64,000 bases of DNA from Arsenophonus sp. (lineage in GTDB: Bacteria > Pseudomonadota > Gammaproteobacteria > Enterobacterales > Enterobacteriaceae). Shown piece by piece: positions 54,898-62,339 of the stretch. Numbering within the stretch: the stretch's first letter is position 1; each line of letters opens with the position of its first letter. The notes under the pieces are model-generated. The model was not told where the DNA came from and made no database searches. It saw nothing but the letters and a program-made list of their open reading frames with translations. A program made the translations under genes and the position numbers. The stretch lies in NCBI GenBank assembly GCA_031446085.1, contig CP132901.1, positions 451,135 to 515,134 on the forward strand. Direction: 5' to 3'.

Positions 54898-54925
54898 AAA
54901 AAATATTTAAAAAATAATAAAATAA

Positions 54926-54953
54926 TTGAAAATTATACATTGTATATTATAAT
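54926..54953 (+). promoter_or_regulatory. Candidate promoter upstream of tRNA-Arg
   Basis: TTGAAA (54926-54931), a 16-base spacer and a perfect TATAAT (54948-54953) lie about 90 bases before the tRNA. They overlap an interrupted palindrome (ATTGTATA...TATACAAT). It could serve tRNA-Arg and the fldA-fur genes. Confidence 0.4.
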
Positions 54954-55044
54954 GTATACAATAATTAAATTTGTATAATTTATCTATTTATATAAATAAA
55001 ATATTTTTTTACATTTTTTTATTAAATTAAATTAAATTTTATCA

Positions 55045-55119
55045 GCGTCCTTAGCTCAGTTTGGATAGAGCACCAGCCTTCTAAGCTGGGGGTCACAGGT
55101 TCAAATCCTGTAGGACGTG
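55045..55119 (+). tRNA. tRNA-Arg (TCT)
   Basis: The 75-nt gene starts GCGTCCTTAGCTCAG and ends AGGACGTG, with acceptor pairing apart from a terminal G.U. The anticodon TCT is at 55080-55082, decoding AGA and AGG, the Arg codons favoured in AT-rich genomes. The D loop has one T more than E. coli argU. CCA is not encoded: ATTA follows. Confidence 0.95.
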
Positions 55120-55189
55120 ATTATTTATAATAATAAATAAAATCTGTCATAAACATATCTTTATATAAATAAAAAAAGAGATTGATTCT

Positions 55190-55720
55190 ATGGATAAAAT
55201 TGGTATATTTTTTGGAAGTGATACTGGAAATACTGAAAACATTGCTAAAAAAATTCATAAAGAGCTATATAAAAATGATGTTTCATCAGTAATATATGAT
55301 ATATCTTCTTCAAAAAAAGAAGATATTGAATTATATAATATTTTGATTTTTGGGATTCCTACTTGGTATTACGGAGAATCTCAGTGTGATTGGGATGATT
55401 TTTTTCCTATTTTAAAAAAAATAAATCTTAAAAATAAAATCTTTGCAATTTTTGGATGTGGAGATCAGGAGGACTATTCTGAATATTTTTGCGATGCAAT
55501 GGGAATAATAAATAATATTTTAAAAAATAAAAATGGAAAAATTATTGGATCTTGGTCAACAAAAAATTATACTTTTGAACAATCTAAAGCTTTAATTAAT
55601 AAAAATAATTTTGTAGGATTAGCAATCGATGAAGATAGACAACCTCATTTAACAAAAAAACGTATTCAAAAATGGATTAAACAAATTTTAGATGAAATAA
55701 AAAAAATTAATACAAAATAA
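55190..55720 (+). CDS. fldA: Flavodoxin 1
   Basis: FldA is a small FMN electron carrier used by radical-SAM enzymes and other reductive steps. The 176 residues equal E. coli FldA. The FMN phosphate loop [14 protein letters not shown] is near the N-terminus, then [36 protein letters not shown] and [29 protein letters not shown] upstream gives only a weak ribosome site. It precedes fur as in E. coli, and tRNA-Arg lies 70 bases upstream. Confidence 0.97.
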   Translation: MDKIGIFFGSDTGNTENIAKKIHKELYKNDVSSVIYDISSSKKEDIELYNILIFGIPTWYYGESQCDWDDFFPILKKINLKNKIFAIFGCGDQEDYSEYFCDAMGIINNILKNKNGKIIGSWSTKNYTFEQSKALINKNNFVGLAIDEDRQPHLTKKRIQKWIKQILDEIKKINTK

Positions 55721-55755
55721 AATTTTGATATTTTTATAATTAAGGTTTATTCATT

Positions 55756-56190
55756 ATGCATATTAATAATCAATCTTTAAAAATTGCTGGGTTAAAAGTA
55801 ACATATCCTCGTTTAAAAATATTAAAAATACTAAAAAGAATAAAAAAACATCATATTAGTGCTGAATATCTATATAAAAAACTTACTAATCTTGGAGAAG
55901 ATATTGGACTTGCTACAGTTTATAGAGTATTAAATAATTTTGATAAAGCTGGAATTGTTACTAAACATAATTTTGAAAGCGGAAAATCTACTTTTGAATT
56001 AATTAAAAAAAAAAATCATGATCATTTAATTTGTCTGGATTGTGGTAAAATCATGGAATTTTATGATAAATACATGAATAAATACCAAAAAAATATTGCA
56101 AAAAAATATGGCATTAAACTATCTAATCATAGCATTTATTTATATGGAAATTGCGAAAAAAAAAATTATTGTAAAAAAAAGATCAAATAA
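55756..56190 (+). CDS. fur: Ferric uptake regulator Fur
   Basis: Fur is an iron-responsive repressor. The 144 residues (148 in E. coli) have the winged-helix domain LKIAGLKVTYPRLKILKIL and the recognition helix GLATVYRVLNNFDKAGIV. The dimerisation/metal domain shows NHDHLICLDCGK with the CxxC zinc ligands, and GNCEKKNYC near the end. The His-rich tail of E. coli is lost. It is unusual for a tiny symbiont genome to keep a global regulator. yibN follows after two bases. Confidence 0.95.
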   Translation: MHINNQSLKIAGLKVTYPRLKILKILKRIKKHHISAEYLYKKLTNLGEDIGLATVYRVLNNFDKAGIVTKHNFESGKSTFELIKKKNHDHLICLDCGKIMEFYDKYMNKYQKNIAKKYGIKLSNHSIYLYGNCEKKNYCKKKIK

Positions 56191-56192
56191 CA

Positions 56193-56630
56193 ATGAATGA
56201 AATCACAGTTTTTTTAAAAAATCATCCTTATATAACAACAATTTGGATTATACTTTTTTTTAGTATTATTTTTTTATGGACTAGAAATTTATTCTACAAA
56301 ATAAAAAATATTTCTATATTTAAAGCAATAAATCTCTTTAATAAAGATAAAGCAATATTTTTAGATATCAGATCAAAACAAAATTTTGCATTGGAACATA
56401 TTGTAAATTCTATTAATATAGAAGAAAGGGATTTTAATAAAGAAAAAATAGAAAAATTGAAAAAATATAAAAATAAATATATTATTATAATTTCTTATAA
56501 TGGAAATGAATCATTTAAAATTGCTAGAAAATTAAAAAAATTGAACTTTCCACTTATTTTAATTTTAGAAAATGGAATTAAGGGTTGGTTAGAAAACCAT
56601 TTCCCTACAACTAAAACAAAAAATAATTAA
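56193..56630 (+). CDS. yibN: YibN-like membrane-anchored rhodanese-domain protein, no cysteine
   Basis: The 145 residues match E. coli YibN (143): one N-terminal membrane helix (residues ~14-32), then a rhodanese domain with AIFLDIRSKQNFALEHIVNSINI and ILENGIKGWLENHFP. The loop that would hold the catalytic Cys reads SYNGNESF and the whole protein has no Cys, so sulfur transfer by the normal mechanism is impossible. YibN in E. coli has been linked to the YidC/Sec membrane-insertion machinery, which would not need a Cys. It appears to be in one transcript with fldA and fur. Confidence 0.82.
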   Translation: MNEITVFLKNHPYITTIWIILFFSIIFLWTRNLFYKIKNISIFKAINLFNKDKAIFLDIRSKQNFALEHIVNSINIEERDFNKEKIEKLKKYKNKYIIIISYNGNESFKIARKLKKLNFPLILILENGIKGWLENHFPTTKTKNN

Positions 56631-56664
56631 AAATATAAAAAATATTTTTTATTAAAAGTAAATG

Positions 56665-56704
56665 TATAATTAATATTTACATAAATACGTAAATATTAAT
56701 TATA
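56665..56704. terminator. Bidirectional terminator between yibN and dnaJ
   Basis: A perfect 16-bp stem (56665-56680 with 56689-56704) encloses an 8-base loop and separates the convergent yibN and dnaJ. T-rich tracts flank it on both strands, though broken by A. Its size matches the alr-rpoC terminator. Confidence 0.6.
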
Positions 56705-56748
56705 TTAAATTGTTTATATATTTTTTAATAAAAAAATATAAATAAAAA

Positions 56749-57891
56749 TTACTTAGTTAATCCGTCAAAAAAATTTTTTACGCTATCTAAAAAATTTTTT
56801 GCACGAGGACTATGTTTTAAAGTACTTCCTTCATTTAAGGTTTTTCCAAATTCTTTCAATAAATATTTTTGTCTTTCATTTAATTTTACTGGAGTTTCTA
56901 CTATAATACGACACATAAGGTCACCTTGTGGTCCTCCTCTAATTGATTTGACTCCTTTTGATTTCATTCGAAATATTCTTCCAGTTTGTGTTTCTGGTGG
57001 GATTCTTAAAGTTACTCTACCATCCAACGTAGGAACATCTATTTCTCCACCTAATGCAGCAATTGAAAAATTTATAGGAACATCACAATATAAATTATTA
57101 TTATCTCTTTTAAAAATTGCATGTTTTATAACATGAATTTGTACATATAAATCCCCAGGTGATGCACCGTTTTCTCCAATTTCTCCCTCACCATTTAATC
57201 TAATTCTATCTCCTGTATTAACTCCTTTTGGAATTTTAACTGAAAGTGTTTTATATTTTTCTATTCTACCATGTCCTCGACATTTAAAACATAAATGTTT
57301 AATAATTTGTCCACGACCAAAACAATATTTACATGTTTGTTGTACAGCAAAAAAACCTTGTAATTTTTGTATTTGACCAGATCCGTTACAACGATTACAA
57401 ATATCAGGACTTGTACCTATTTTTGCTCCACTACCATGACAAATATCGCATCTTTCTAAACTAGGGATACGAATTTCTTTGGTTACACCACGAACTACTT
57501 CTTCTAATGTTAAAGTCATTTCATATTGCAAATCAGAACCTCTAACATTTCTTTTCTTTTTACTATTTCCTCCAAAAATATCACCAAAAACATCACCGAA
57601 TATGTCACTAAAATCACTAGTTGAAAAACCTTCTCTGAAATTAGAAGAACTGCCCATCCCTCCTTGTTCAAAGGCAGAATGTCCATATTGATCATATGCC
57701 ATTCTCTTTTCATGATTACTCAATACATCATATGCTTCTTTAACTTCTTTAAATTTATTTTCTGATCTTTTATCACCTTGATTTCTATCAGGATGATATT
57801 TAATTGCTAAACGCTTATAAGCTTTTTTAATTTCTTTTTCGTTAGCTGTTTTTGAAACACCTAAAACTTCATAATAATTTCTCTTTTCCAT
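56749..57891 (-). CDS. dnaJ: Chaperone protein DnaJ
   Basis: DnaJ delivers substrates to DnaK and stimulates its ATPase. The product from 57891 has 380 residues (376 in E. coli): J domain [24 protein letters not shown] with the HPD tripeptide in YHPDRN, a Gly/Phe-rich linker, and four CxxCxGxG zinc repeats ([32 protein letters not shown]). The C-terminal substrate domain follows. The frame begins six codons earlier (57909), but homology favours [11 protein letters not shown] with AAGAG upstream. Two hairpins separate it from dnaK. Confidence 0.97.
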   Translation of the reverse strand: MEKRNYYEVLGVSKTANEKEIKKAYKRLAIKYHPDRNQGDKRSENKFKEVKEAYDVLSNHEKRMAYDQYGHSAFEQGGMGSSSNFREGFSTSDFSDIFGDVFGDIFGGNSKKKRNVRGSDLQYEMTLTLEEVVRGVTKEIRIPSLERCDICHGSGAKIGTSPDICNRCNGSGQIQKLQGFFAVQQTCKYCFGRGQIIKHLCFKCRGHGRIEKYKTLSVKIPKGVNTGDRIRLNGEGEIGENGASPGDLYVQIHVIKHAIFKRDNNNLYCDVPINFSIAALGGEIDVPTLDGRVTLRIPPETQTGRIFRMKSKGVKSIRGGPQGDLMCRIIVETPVKLNERQKYLLKEFGKTLNEGSTLKHSPRAKNFLDSVKNFFDGLTK

Positions 57892-57915
57892 ATTTTTTAC
57901 TCTTTTCATACTTAC

Positions 57916-57962
57916 ACGGGTGTAAAATCCTATATCACACCCGTATTCATTATTTAATGAAT
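57916..57962 (-). promoter_or_regulatory. Tandem hairpins between dnaK and dnaJ
   Basis: A GC-rich 8-bp stem (ACGGGTGT/ACACCCGT, 57916-57944, 13-base loop) lies 24 bases before the dnaJ start. Next to it is a 7-bp stem (ATTCATT/AATGAAT, 57945-57962, four-base loop). Neither has a T tract on the coding strand, so they look like mRNA processing or stabilising elements, or an attenuator setting the DnaK:DnaJ ratio. Confidence 0.55.
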
Positions 57963-58031
57963 GATAAATAAGAAAAAATCTATTAATTAGTAATTAATTA
58001 TTTTTAATATTTAATTATATTAAAAAAAATA

Positions 58032-59948
58032 TTATTTTTTTTCTTTTCCGTTTATTTCTTTAAATTCAGCATCAACAATATTATCTTCTTTTTTTTCTGT
58101 TTCTGATGATTTGTCTTCATTTTCTTGAACAGTTCTATTTTGACTTAATTTTAATAAAATCTCAGAAGATTGAATTAATTTTTTTATATTTTCTTCAATT
58201 TTAAATTTATTTTCATTTTTTAATGAAATTTCTAGTTCATTTATAGCTTTATTAATTATTTCTTTATCATTTTCATTTAATTGATTAGACAAATCTTGCA
58301 TTTGTTTTTTTGTAGTATGAATTAATTGGTCTGCTTGATTACGTACTTGAATGAGTTCTTCAAATTTTTTATCAGCTGCAGCATGTGCTTCTGCATCTTT
58401 AACCATTTTTTCTATTTCATCATCTTTTAAGCCAGAAGAAGCTTTAATAGTAATATTTTGTTCACGTCCAGTATTTTTATCTTTAGCAGAAACGTGTAAA
58501 ATACCGTCTGCATCAATATCAAAAGTTACTTCTATTTGAGGCATTCCTCTAGGAGCAGGTTGAATTTGATCTAAATTAAATTGACCTAAAGATTTATTAT
58601 CACTTGCTCTCTTTCTTTCTCCTTGTAGTACATGAATTGTGACTGCTGATTGATTATCTTCTGCTGTAGAAAAAATTTGACTATGTTTTGTAGGAACAGT
58701 AGTATTTTTTGGAATTAAAGTTGTCATAACTCCTCCAAGTGTTTCTATTCCTAAAGATAATGGAGTAACATCTAATAATAAAACATCTTTAACATCACCA
58801 GCTAAAACACCACCTTGTACAGCAGCACCTATAGCAACAGCTTCATCAGGATTTACATCTTTTCTAGGATCTTTGCCAAATAAATCAGCGACAATTTTCT
58901 GAACCATTGGCATACGAGTTTGACCACCAACAAGTATGACATCATTAATTTGATTAATTTTTAATCCAGCATCAGACAATGCAACTTTCACAGGATCTAC
59001 AGAACGTTTTACTAAATCTTCGACTAAAGATTCTAATTTAGAACGTGTAACTTTAATACTTAAATGTTTAGGTCCATTGGAATCAGCCGTAATATATGGA
59101 AGATTTACATCAGTTTGCTGTGATGAAGAAAGTTCAATTTTCGCTTTTTCTGCTGCTTCTTTTAATCTCTGCATTGCTAAAGGATCATTTCTTAAATCAA
59201 TTCCTTGTTCTTTTTTAAATTCATCTACTAAATAATTAATAAGCCTATTATCAAAATCTTCTCCACCAAGATGGGTATCTCCATTTGTTGCTAACACTTC
59301 ATAAGTTTTTTCTCCATCAACATCATCCATTTCAATTATAGAAATATCAAAAGTTCCTCCACCTAAATCATAGACTGCAATAGTACGATTTCCAACTTCA
59401 CGGTCTAATCCATATGCAAGTGCAGCAGCTGTAGGTTCATTAATAATACGTTTTACATCTAATCCAGCAATTCTTCCAGCATCTTTAGTAGCTTGACGTT
59501 GTGCATCATTAAAATATGCTGGAACAGTAATAACAGCTTCAGATATAGAATCTCCTAAATAATCTTCTGCCGTTTTCTTCATTTTTTTTAATACCTCTGC
59601 AGACACTTGAGGTGGAGCCATTGTTTTTCCTTTTACTTTTAACCAAGCATCACCATTTTCTGCAGCTACAATTTCGTAAGGCATAATTGATACATCTCTT
59701 TGAACTTCTTCATCATTAAATCTACGTCCAATTAACCTTTTAATTGCAAATAATGTACTTTTTGGATTTGTAACAGCTTGTCTCTTTGCTGGTTGTCCAA
59801 CAAGAATTTCATTTTCTTGAGTATATGCAATAATTGAAGGTGTTGTACGATCACCTTCACTATTTTCTAAAACACGTGCTTTACCACTATCCATGATAGC
59901 AACACAAGAATTAGTTGTACCAAGATCAATACCAATAATCTTACCCAT
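58032..59948 (-). CDS. dnaK: Chaperone protein DnaK (Hsp70)
   Basis: DnaK is the major ATP-driven Hsp70. The 638 residues equal E. coli's length. The ATPase domain shows [49 protein letters not shown] and [28 protein letters not shown] marks the linker and the beta domain follows. The helical lid and an acidic/Lys tail end EINGKEKK. It is more conserved than most genes here. dnaJ follows as in E. coli, and a sigma32-type promoter precedes it. Confidence 0.99.
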   Translation of the reverse strand: MGKIIGIDLGTTNSCVAIMDSGKARVLENSEGDRTTPSIIAYTQENEILVGQPAKRQAVTNPKSTLFAIKRLIGRRFNDEEVQRDVSIMPYEIVAAENGDAWLKVKGKTMAPPQVSAEVLKKMKKTAEDYLGDSISEAVITVPAYFNDAQRQATKDAGRIAGLDVKRIINEPTAAALAYGLDREVGNRTIAVYDLGGGTFDISIIEMDDVDGEKTYEVLATNGDTHLGGEDFDNRLINYLVDEFKKEQGIDLRNDPLAMQRLKEAAEKAKIELSSSQQTDVNLPYITADSNGPKHLSIKVTRSKLESLVEDLVKRSVDPVKVALSDAGLKINQINDVILVGGQTRMPMVQKIVADLFGKDPRKDVNPDEAVAIGAAVQGGVLAGDVKDVLLLDVTPLSLGIETLGGVMTTLIPKNTTVPTKHSQIFSTAEDNQSAVTIHVLQGERKRASDNKSLGQFNLDQIQPAPRGMPQIEVTFDIDADGILHVSAKDKNTGREQNITIKASSGLKDDEIEKMVKDAEAHAAADKKFEELIQVRNQADQLIHTTKKQMQDLSNQLNENDKEIINKAINELEISLKNENKFKIEENIKKLIQSSEILLKLSQNRTVQENEDKSSETEKKEDNIVDAEFKEINGKEKK

Positions 59949-59995
59949 CTAAACAGTCTCCCTTGCAGAATTATAAGCAATCTAATTAACACTTT

Positions 59996-60023
59996 ATATA
60001 AGGTTAATTTTTATTTTTTCAAG
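59996..60023 (-). promoter_or_regulatory. Sigma32-type promoter of dnaK
   Basis: Leftward, CTTGAAA (60017-60023), a 13-base spacer and CCTTATAT (59996-60003) match the sigma32 consensus with two T replacing C in the -10. The spacing is the same as at grpE. It lies about 50 bases before dnaK. Confidence 0.7.
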
Positions 60024-60135
60024 AGATTTTCTTATACCTTAAATTTGATTATTTTTATTAATCTAATTAATTTAAAAAAATTAATAAAAAAAATTTTTAA
60101 TATTATTAAAACGAATTTAAAACTAAAAATAATTT

Positions 60136-60162
60136 AAAAAAATGAACTTTAACCAAAGTTCA
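60136..60162 (-). terminator. Transaldolase gene terminator
   Basis: Leftward after the transaldolase gene, an 8-bp stem TGAACTTT/AAAGTTCA with a GGTT loop (60143-60162) is followed directly by seven T (complement of 60136-60142). This is a textbook intrinsic terminator and isolates dnaK from upstream transcription. Confidence 0.8.
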
Positions 60163-60192
60163 ATATTTTTTAAAAAAAATAGAAATATTTTA

Positions 60193-61158
60193 TTAAAATA
60201 AAGAAAGTCTTTGTGAAATTATTTTTTCAAGTTTTTCTTGATCTCTAATAAAATTATAAATCCCAATTTTTAATTGATTTGATGCTAACTGATCTGTACG
60301 ATGTTTTAAATCAAACTCTAATTTAGTTATTGGAACAGGTTTTTGACAGCATTGTTCATTAAATTTTAAATTGCAAGTAACTTTTTTAGAAATAAGAGAA
60401 AGTTTTTTTAAAAAATAGGGAGGAATAGTTAAATAATCACATCCAGATAATTGTAATATTTCATCCATATTGCGAAAACTTGCACCCATTAAATTTGTCT
60501 TAAAATGATATTTTTTATAGATGTTAAAAACATTCATCAAAAAAAGTACACCAGGATCATTATTTATATCATATTTTTTAAATTTATTATTCTGTTTTTG
60601 ATACCAATCAAAAATTCTACCAACAAATGGAGAAACTATAAAAACACCAGCTTCAGCACAAGCATATGCTTGATGTAATGAAAAAACTAAAGTCAAATTA
60701 CAATGTATACCTTCTTTTTCTAATTGTTCCGCAGCACGAATTCCTTCCCATGTTGATGCTAATTTTATCAAAATTCGTTCATTCTTAATACCAATTCTAT
60801 TATATAGATTTATAATATGACGAGCTTTATTTACAGAATCGGAAGTATTATAAGAAAGCCTCGCATCAATTTCTATAGAAATTTTTCCTGGAATGTATTT
60901 TAATATATTTGAACCAATATTAACTAATAATTTATCACATGAATCAATAATTTGTTGAGAATAAGAATTTGTTTTTTTTTTAGCCCATAAAATAGCCTCA
61001 TCTAGTAAATGCTCATACTGTTTATTTTTTATTGCTAATAATATTAATGAAGGATTAGTAGTAACATCTTCTGGTTTATAAAATTTAATAATATTAATAT
61101 CTGCAGTATCAGCAGCAATTTTACTATTTTTTTTTAAAAAAGATAATGTATTAGTCAT
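60193..61158 (-). CDS. tal: Transaldolase
   Basis: Transaldolase transfers a dihydroxyacetone unit in the non-oxidative pentose pathway. The 321 residues (317 in E. coli TalB) show VTTNPSLILLAI, ARLSYNTSDSVNKARHII, the Schiff-base lysine in ILIKLASTWEGIRAAEQLEKEGI, then GVFIVSPFVGRIFDWY and MGASFRNMDEILQLSGCD. The start at 61158 is set by homology and AGGA six bases upstream; the frame extends 11 codons further. I cannot tell TalA from TalB ancestry. It complements rpiA. Confidence 0.95.
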   Translation of the reverse strand: MTNTLSFLKKNSKIAADTADINIIKFYKPEDVTTNPSLILLAIKNKQYEHLLDEAILWAKKKTNSYSQQIIDSCDKLLVNIGSNILKYIPGKISIEIDARLSYNTSDSVNKARHIINLYNRIGIKNERILIKLASTWEGIRAAEQLEKEGIHCNLTLVFSLHQAYACAEAGVFIVSPFVGRIFDWYQKQNNKFKKYDINNDPGVLFLMNVFNIYKKYHFKTNLMGASFRNMDEILQLSGCDYLTIPPYFLKKLSLISKKVTCNLKFNEQCCQKPVPITKLEFDLKHRTDQLASNQLKIGIYNFIRDQEKLEKIISQRLSLF

Positions 61159-61217
61159 ATAAAATCCTTTTATATATATTTTATTTAACATAATGAAAAT
61201 TTAGTTACTAGAATTAT

Positions 61218-61253
61218 ATAATAATTAAAATTTAGCTAAATTTTAATTATTAT
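61218..61253. repeat. Perfect 36-base palindrome between rpoZ and the transaldolase gene
   Basis: The two 18-base arms meet with no loop (centre AG/CT at 61235/61236). It stands in the 239-bp gap downstream of rpoZ and upstream of the transaldolase start. It could terminate the gmk-rpoZ transcript, but no T tract follows leftward. A second small stem, TTATATAT/ATATATAA, lies near 61300. Confidence 0.6.
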
Positions 61254-61397
61254 TTTATAAAATAAAATCATTAATTTTTAAATAAAAAAAACCTTCGTTA
61301 TATATTGATATATAATTAATAATTAAAAATAAATTTAGACATATAATTAAAATTATATTTAAAGATATAAATATAATAATTTTATAAAATTACAAAT

Positions 61398-61667
61398 TCA
61401 TAAATAATTAGACATGAAATTGATAGAAGAAATATCTTTTTTGATTTTTTCTTTTTCTTGATATTCACTAATATCTAATATTTTAATATTAATTAATCCT
61501 AACTCAATTTCTCTTAATGCAATTACAGTAACTTTATCATGTTTAGCATTAATCAATGGTTGTTTATTATTAATTTGTAATTGACGAGCACGACGAGCAG
61601 CAACTAAAACTAAATCAAATCTATTTCCAATTTTTTCTACAGCATCTTGAACAGTTACACGTGCCAT
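61398..61667 (-). CDS. rpoZ: RNA polymerase omega subunit
   Basis: Omega stabilises beta' and forms part of a ppGpp site. The 89 residues (91 in E. coli) begin [20 protein letters not shown] and continue [15 protein letters not shown] and [17 protein letters not shown]; the C-terminus is diverged. It follows gmk by 30 bases as in E. coli. The spoT gene that follows in E. coli is absent here, so ppGpp control may be reduced or its gene lies elsewhere. Confidence 0.97.
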   Translation of the reverse strand: MARVTVQDAVEKIGNRFDLVLVAARRARQLQINNKQPLINAKHDKVTVIALREIELGLINIKILDISEYQEKEKIKKDISSINFMSNYL

Positions 61668-61697
61668 GACAAACTCCTAAAATAATAATTTTATATT

Positions 61698-62324
61698 TTA
61701 ATATATATTAAATTTAGAAAATAAAATATTATTCCTTTTAATTTGATTTCTTACACGAAGACGATCAGAAAAAATAATAGATTTTAAATCAATAACAGCT
61801 TGTTCAAAATTTTTATTTACAATGATATAATCATATTCGTAACAATGCATTATTTCATTTATAGATTGATCTATTCTATTAAGAATAGAATCATTTTTAT
61901 CTAAACCTCTAAAAGATAAACGACGAAACAACTCTTCTTTAGAAGGAGGTAAAATAAAAATACTACAAGTATAAGAAAATTGTTTTTTAATTTGTCTTGC
62001 TCCTTGCCAATCAATATTCAAAATAACATCTAATTTTTTCTTTATTATTCTTTCAACTATCTTTTTAGATGTACCATAAAAATTATTAAATACACATGCA
62101 TGTTCTATAAAATCGTTATTTTTAATCATACTTAAAAAATGTTTTTTAGATACAAAATAATAATGTATTCCATTTTGTTCATTTGTTCGCATCTCTCTTG
62201 TAGTATATGAAATAGAAACTTTTATATCATTTAAAGTATGGTCACTTAATAGTGCTTGAATTAAACTAGACTTTCCTGCTCCACTAGGAGCAGAAATAAT
62301 ATATATATTTCCTTTATTTATCAT
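61698..62324 (-). CDS. gmk: Guanylate kinase
   Basis: Gmk phosphorylates GMP to GDP. The 208 residues (207 in E. coli) include the P-loop ISAPSGAGKSSLIQALL, the GMP-binding SYTTREMRTNEQNGIHYYFVS, and VILNIDWQGARQIKKQF, then IFILPPSKEELFRRL. It is in the gmk-rpoZ arrangement. Upstream, ppiD ends 15 bases before it on the same strand, a junction not found in E. coli. Confidence 0.97.
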   Translation of the reverse strand: MINKGNIYIISAPSGAGKSSLIQALLSDHTLNDIKVSISYTTREMRTNEQNGIHYYFVSKKHFLSMIKNNDFIEHACVFNNFYGTSKKIVERIIKKKLDVILNIDWQGARQIKKQFSYTCSIFILPPSKEELFRRLSFRGLDKNDSILNRIDQSINEIMHCYEYDYIIVNKNFEQAVIDLKSIIFSDRLRVRNQIKRNNILFSKFNIY

Positions 62325-62339
62325 AAAATGTTATTAAGA

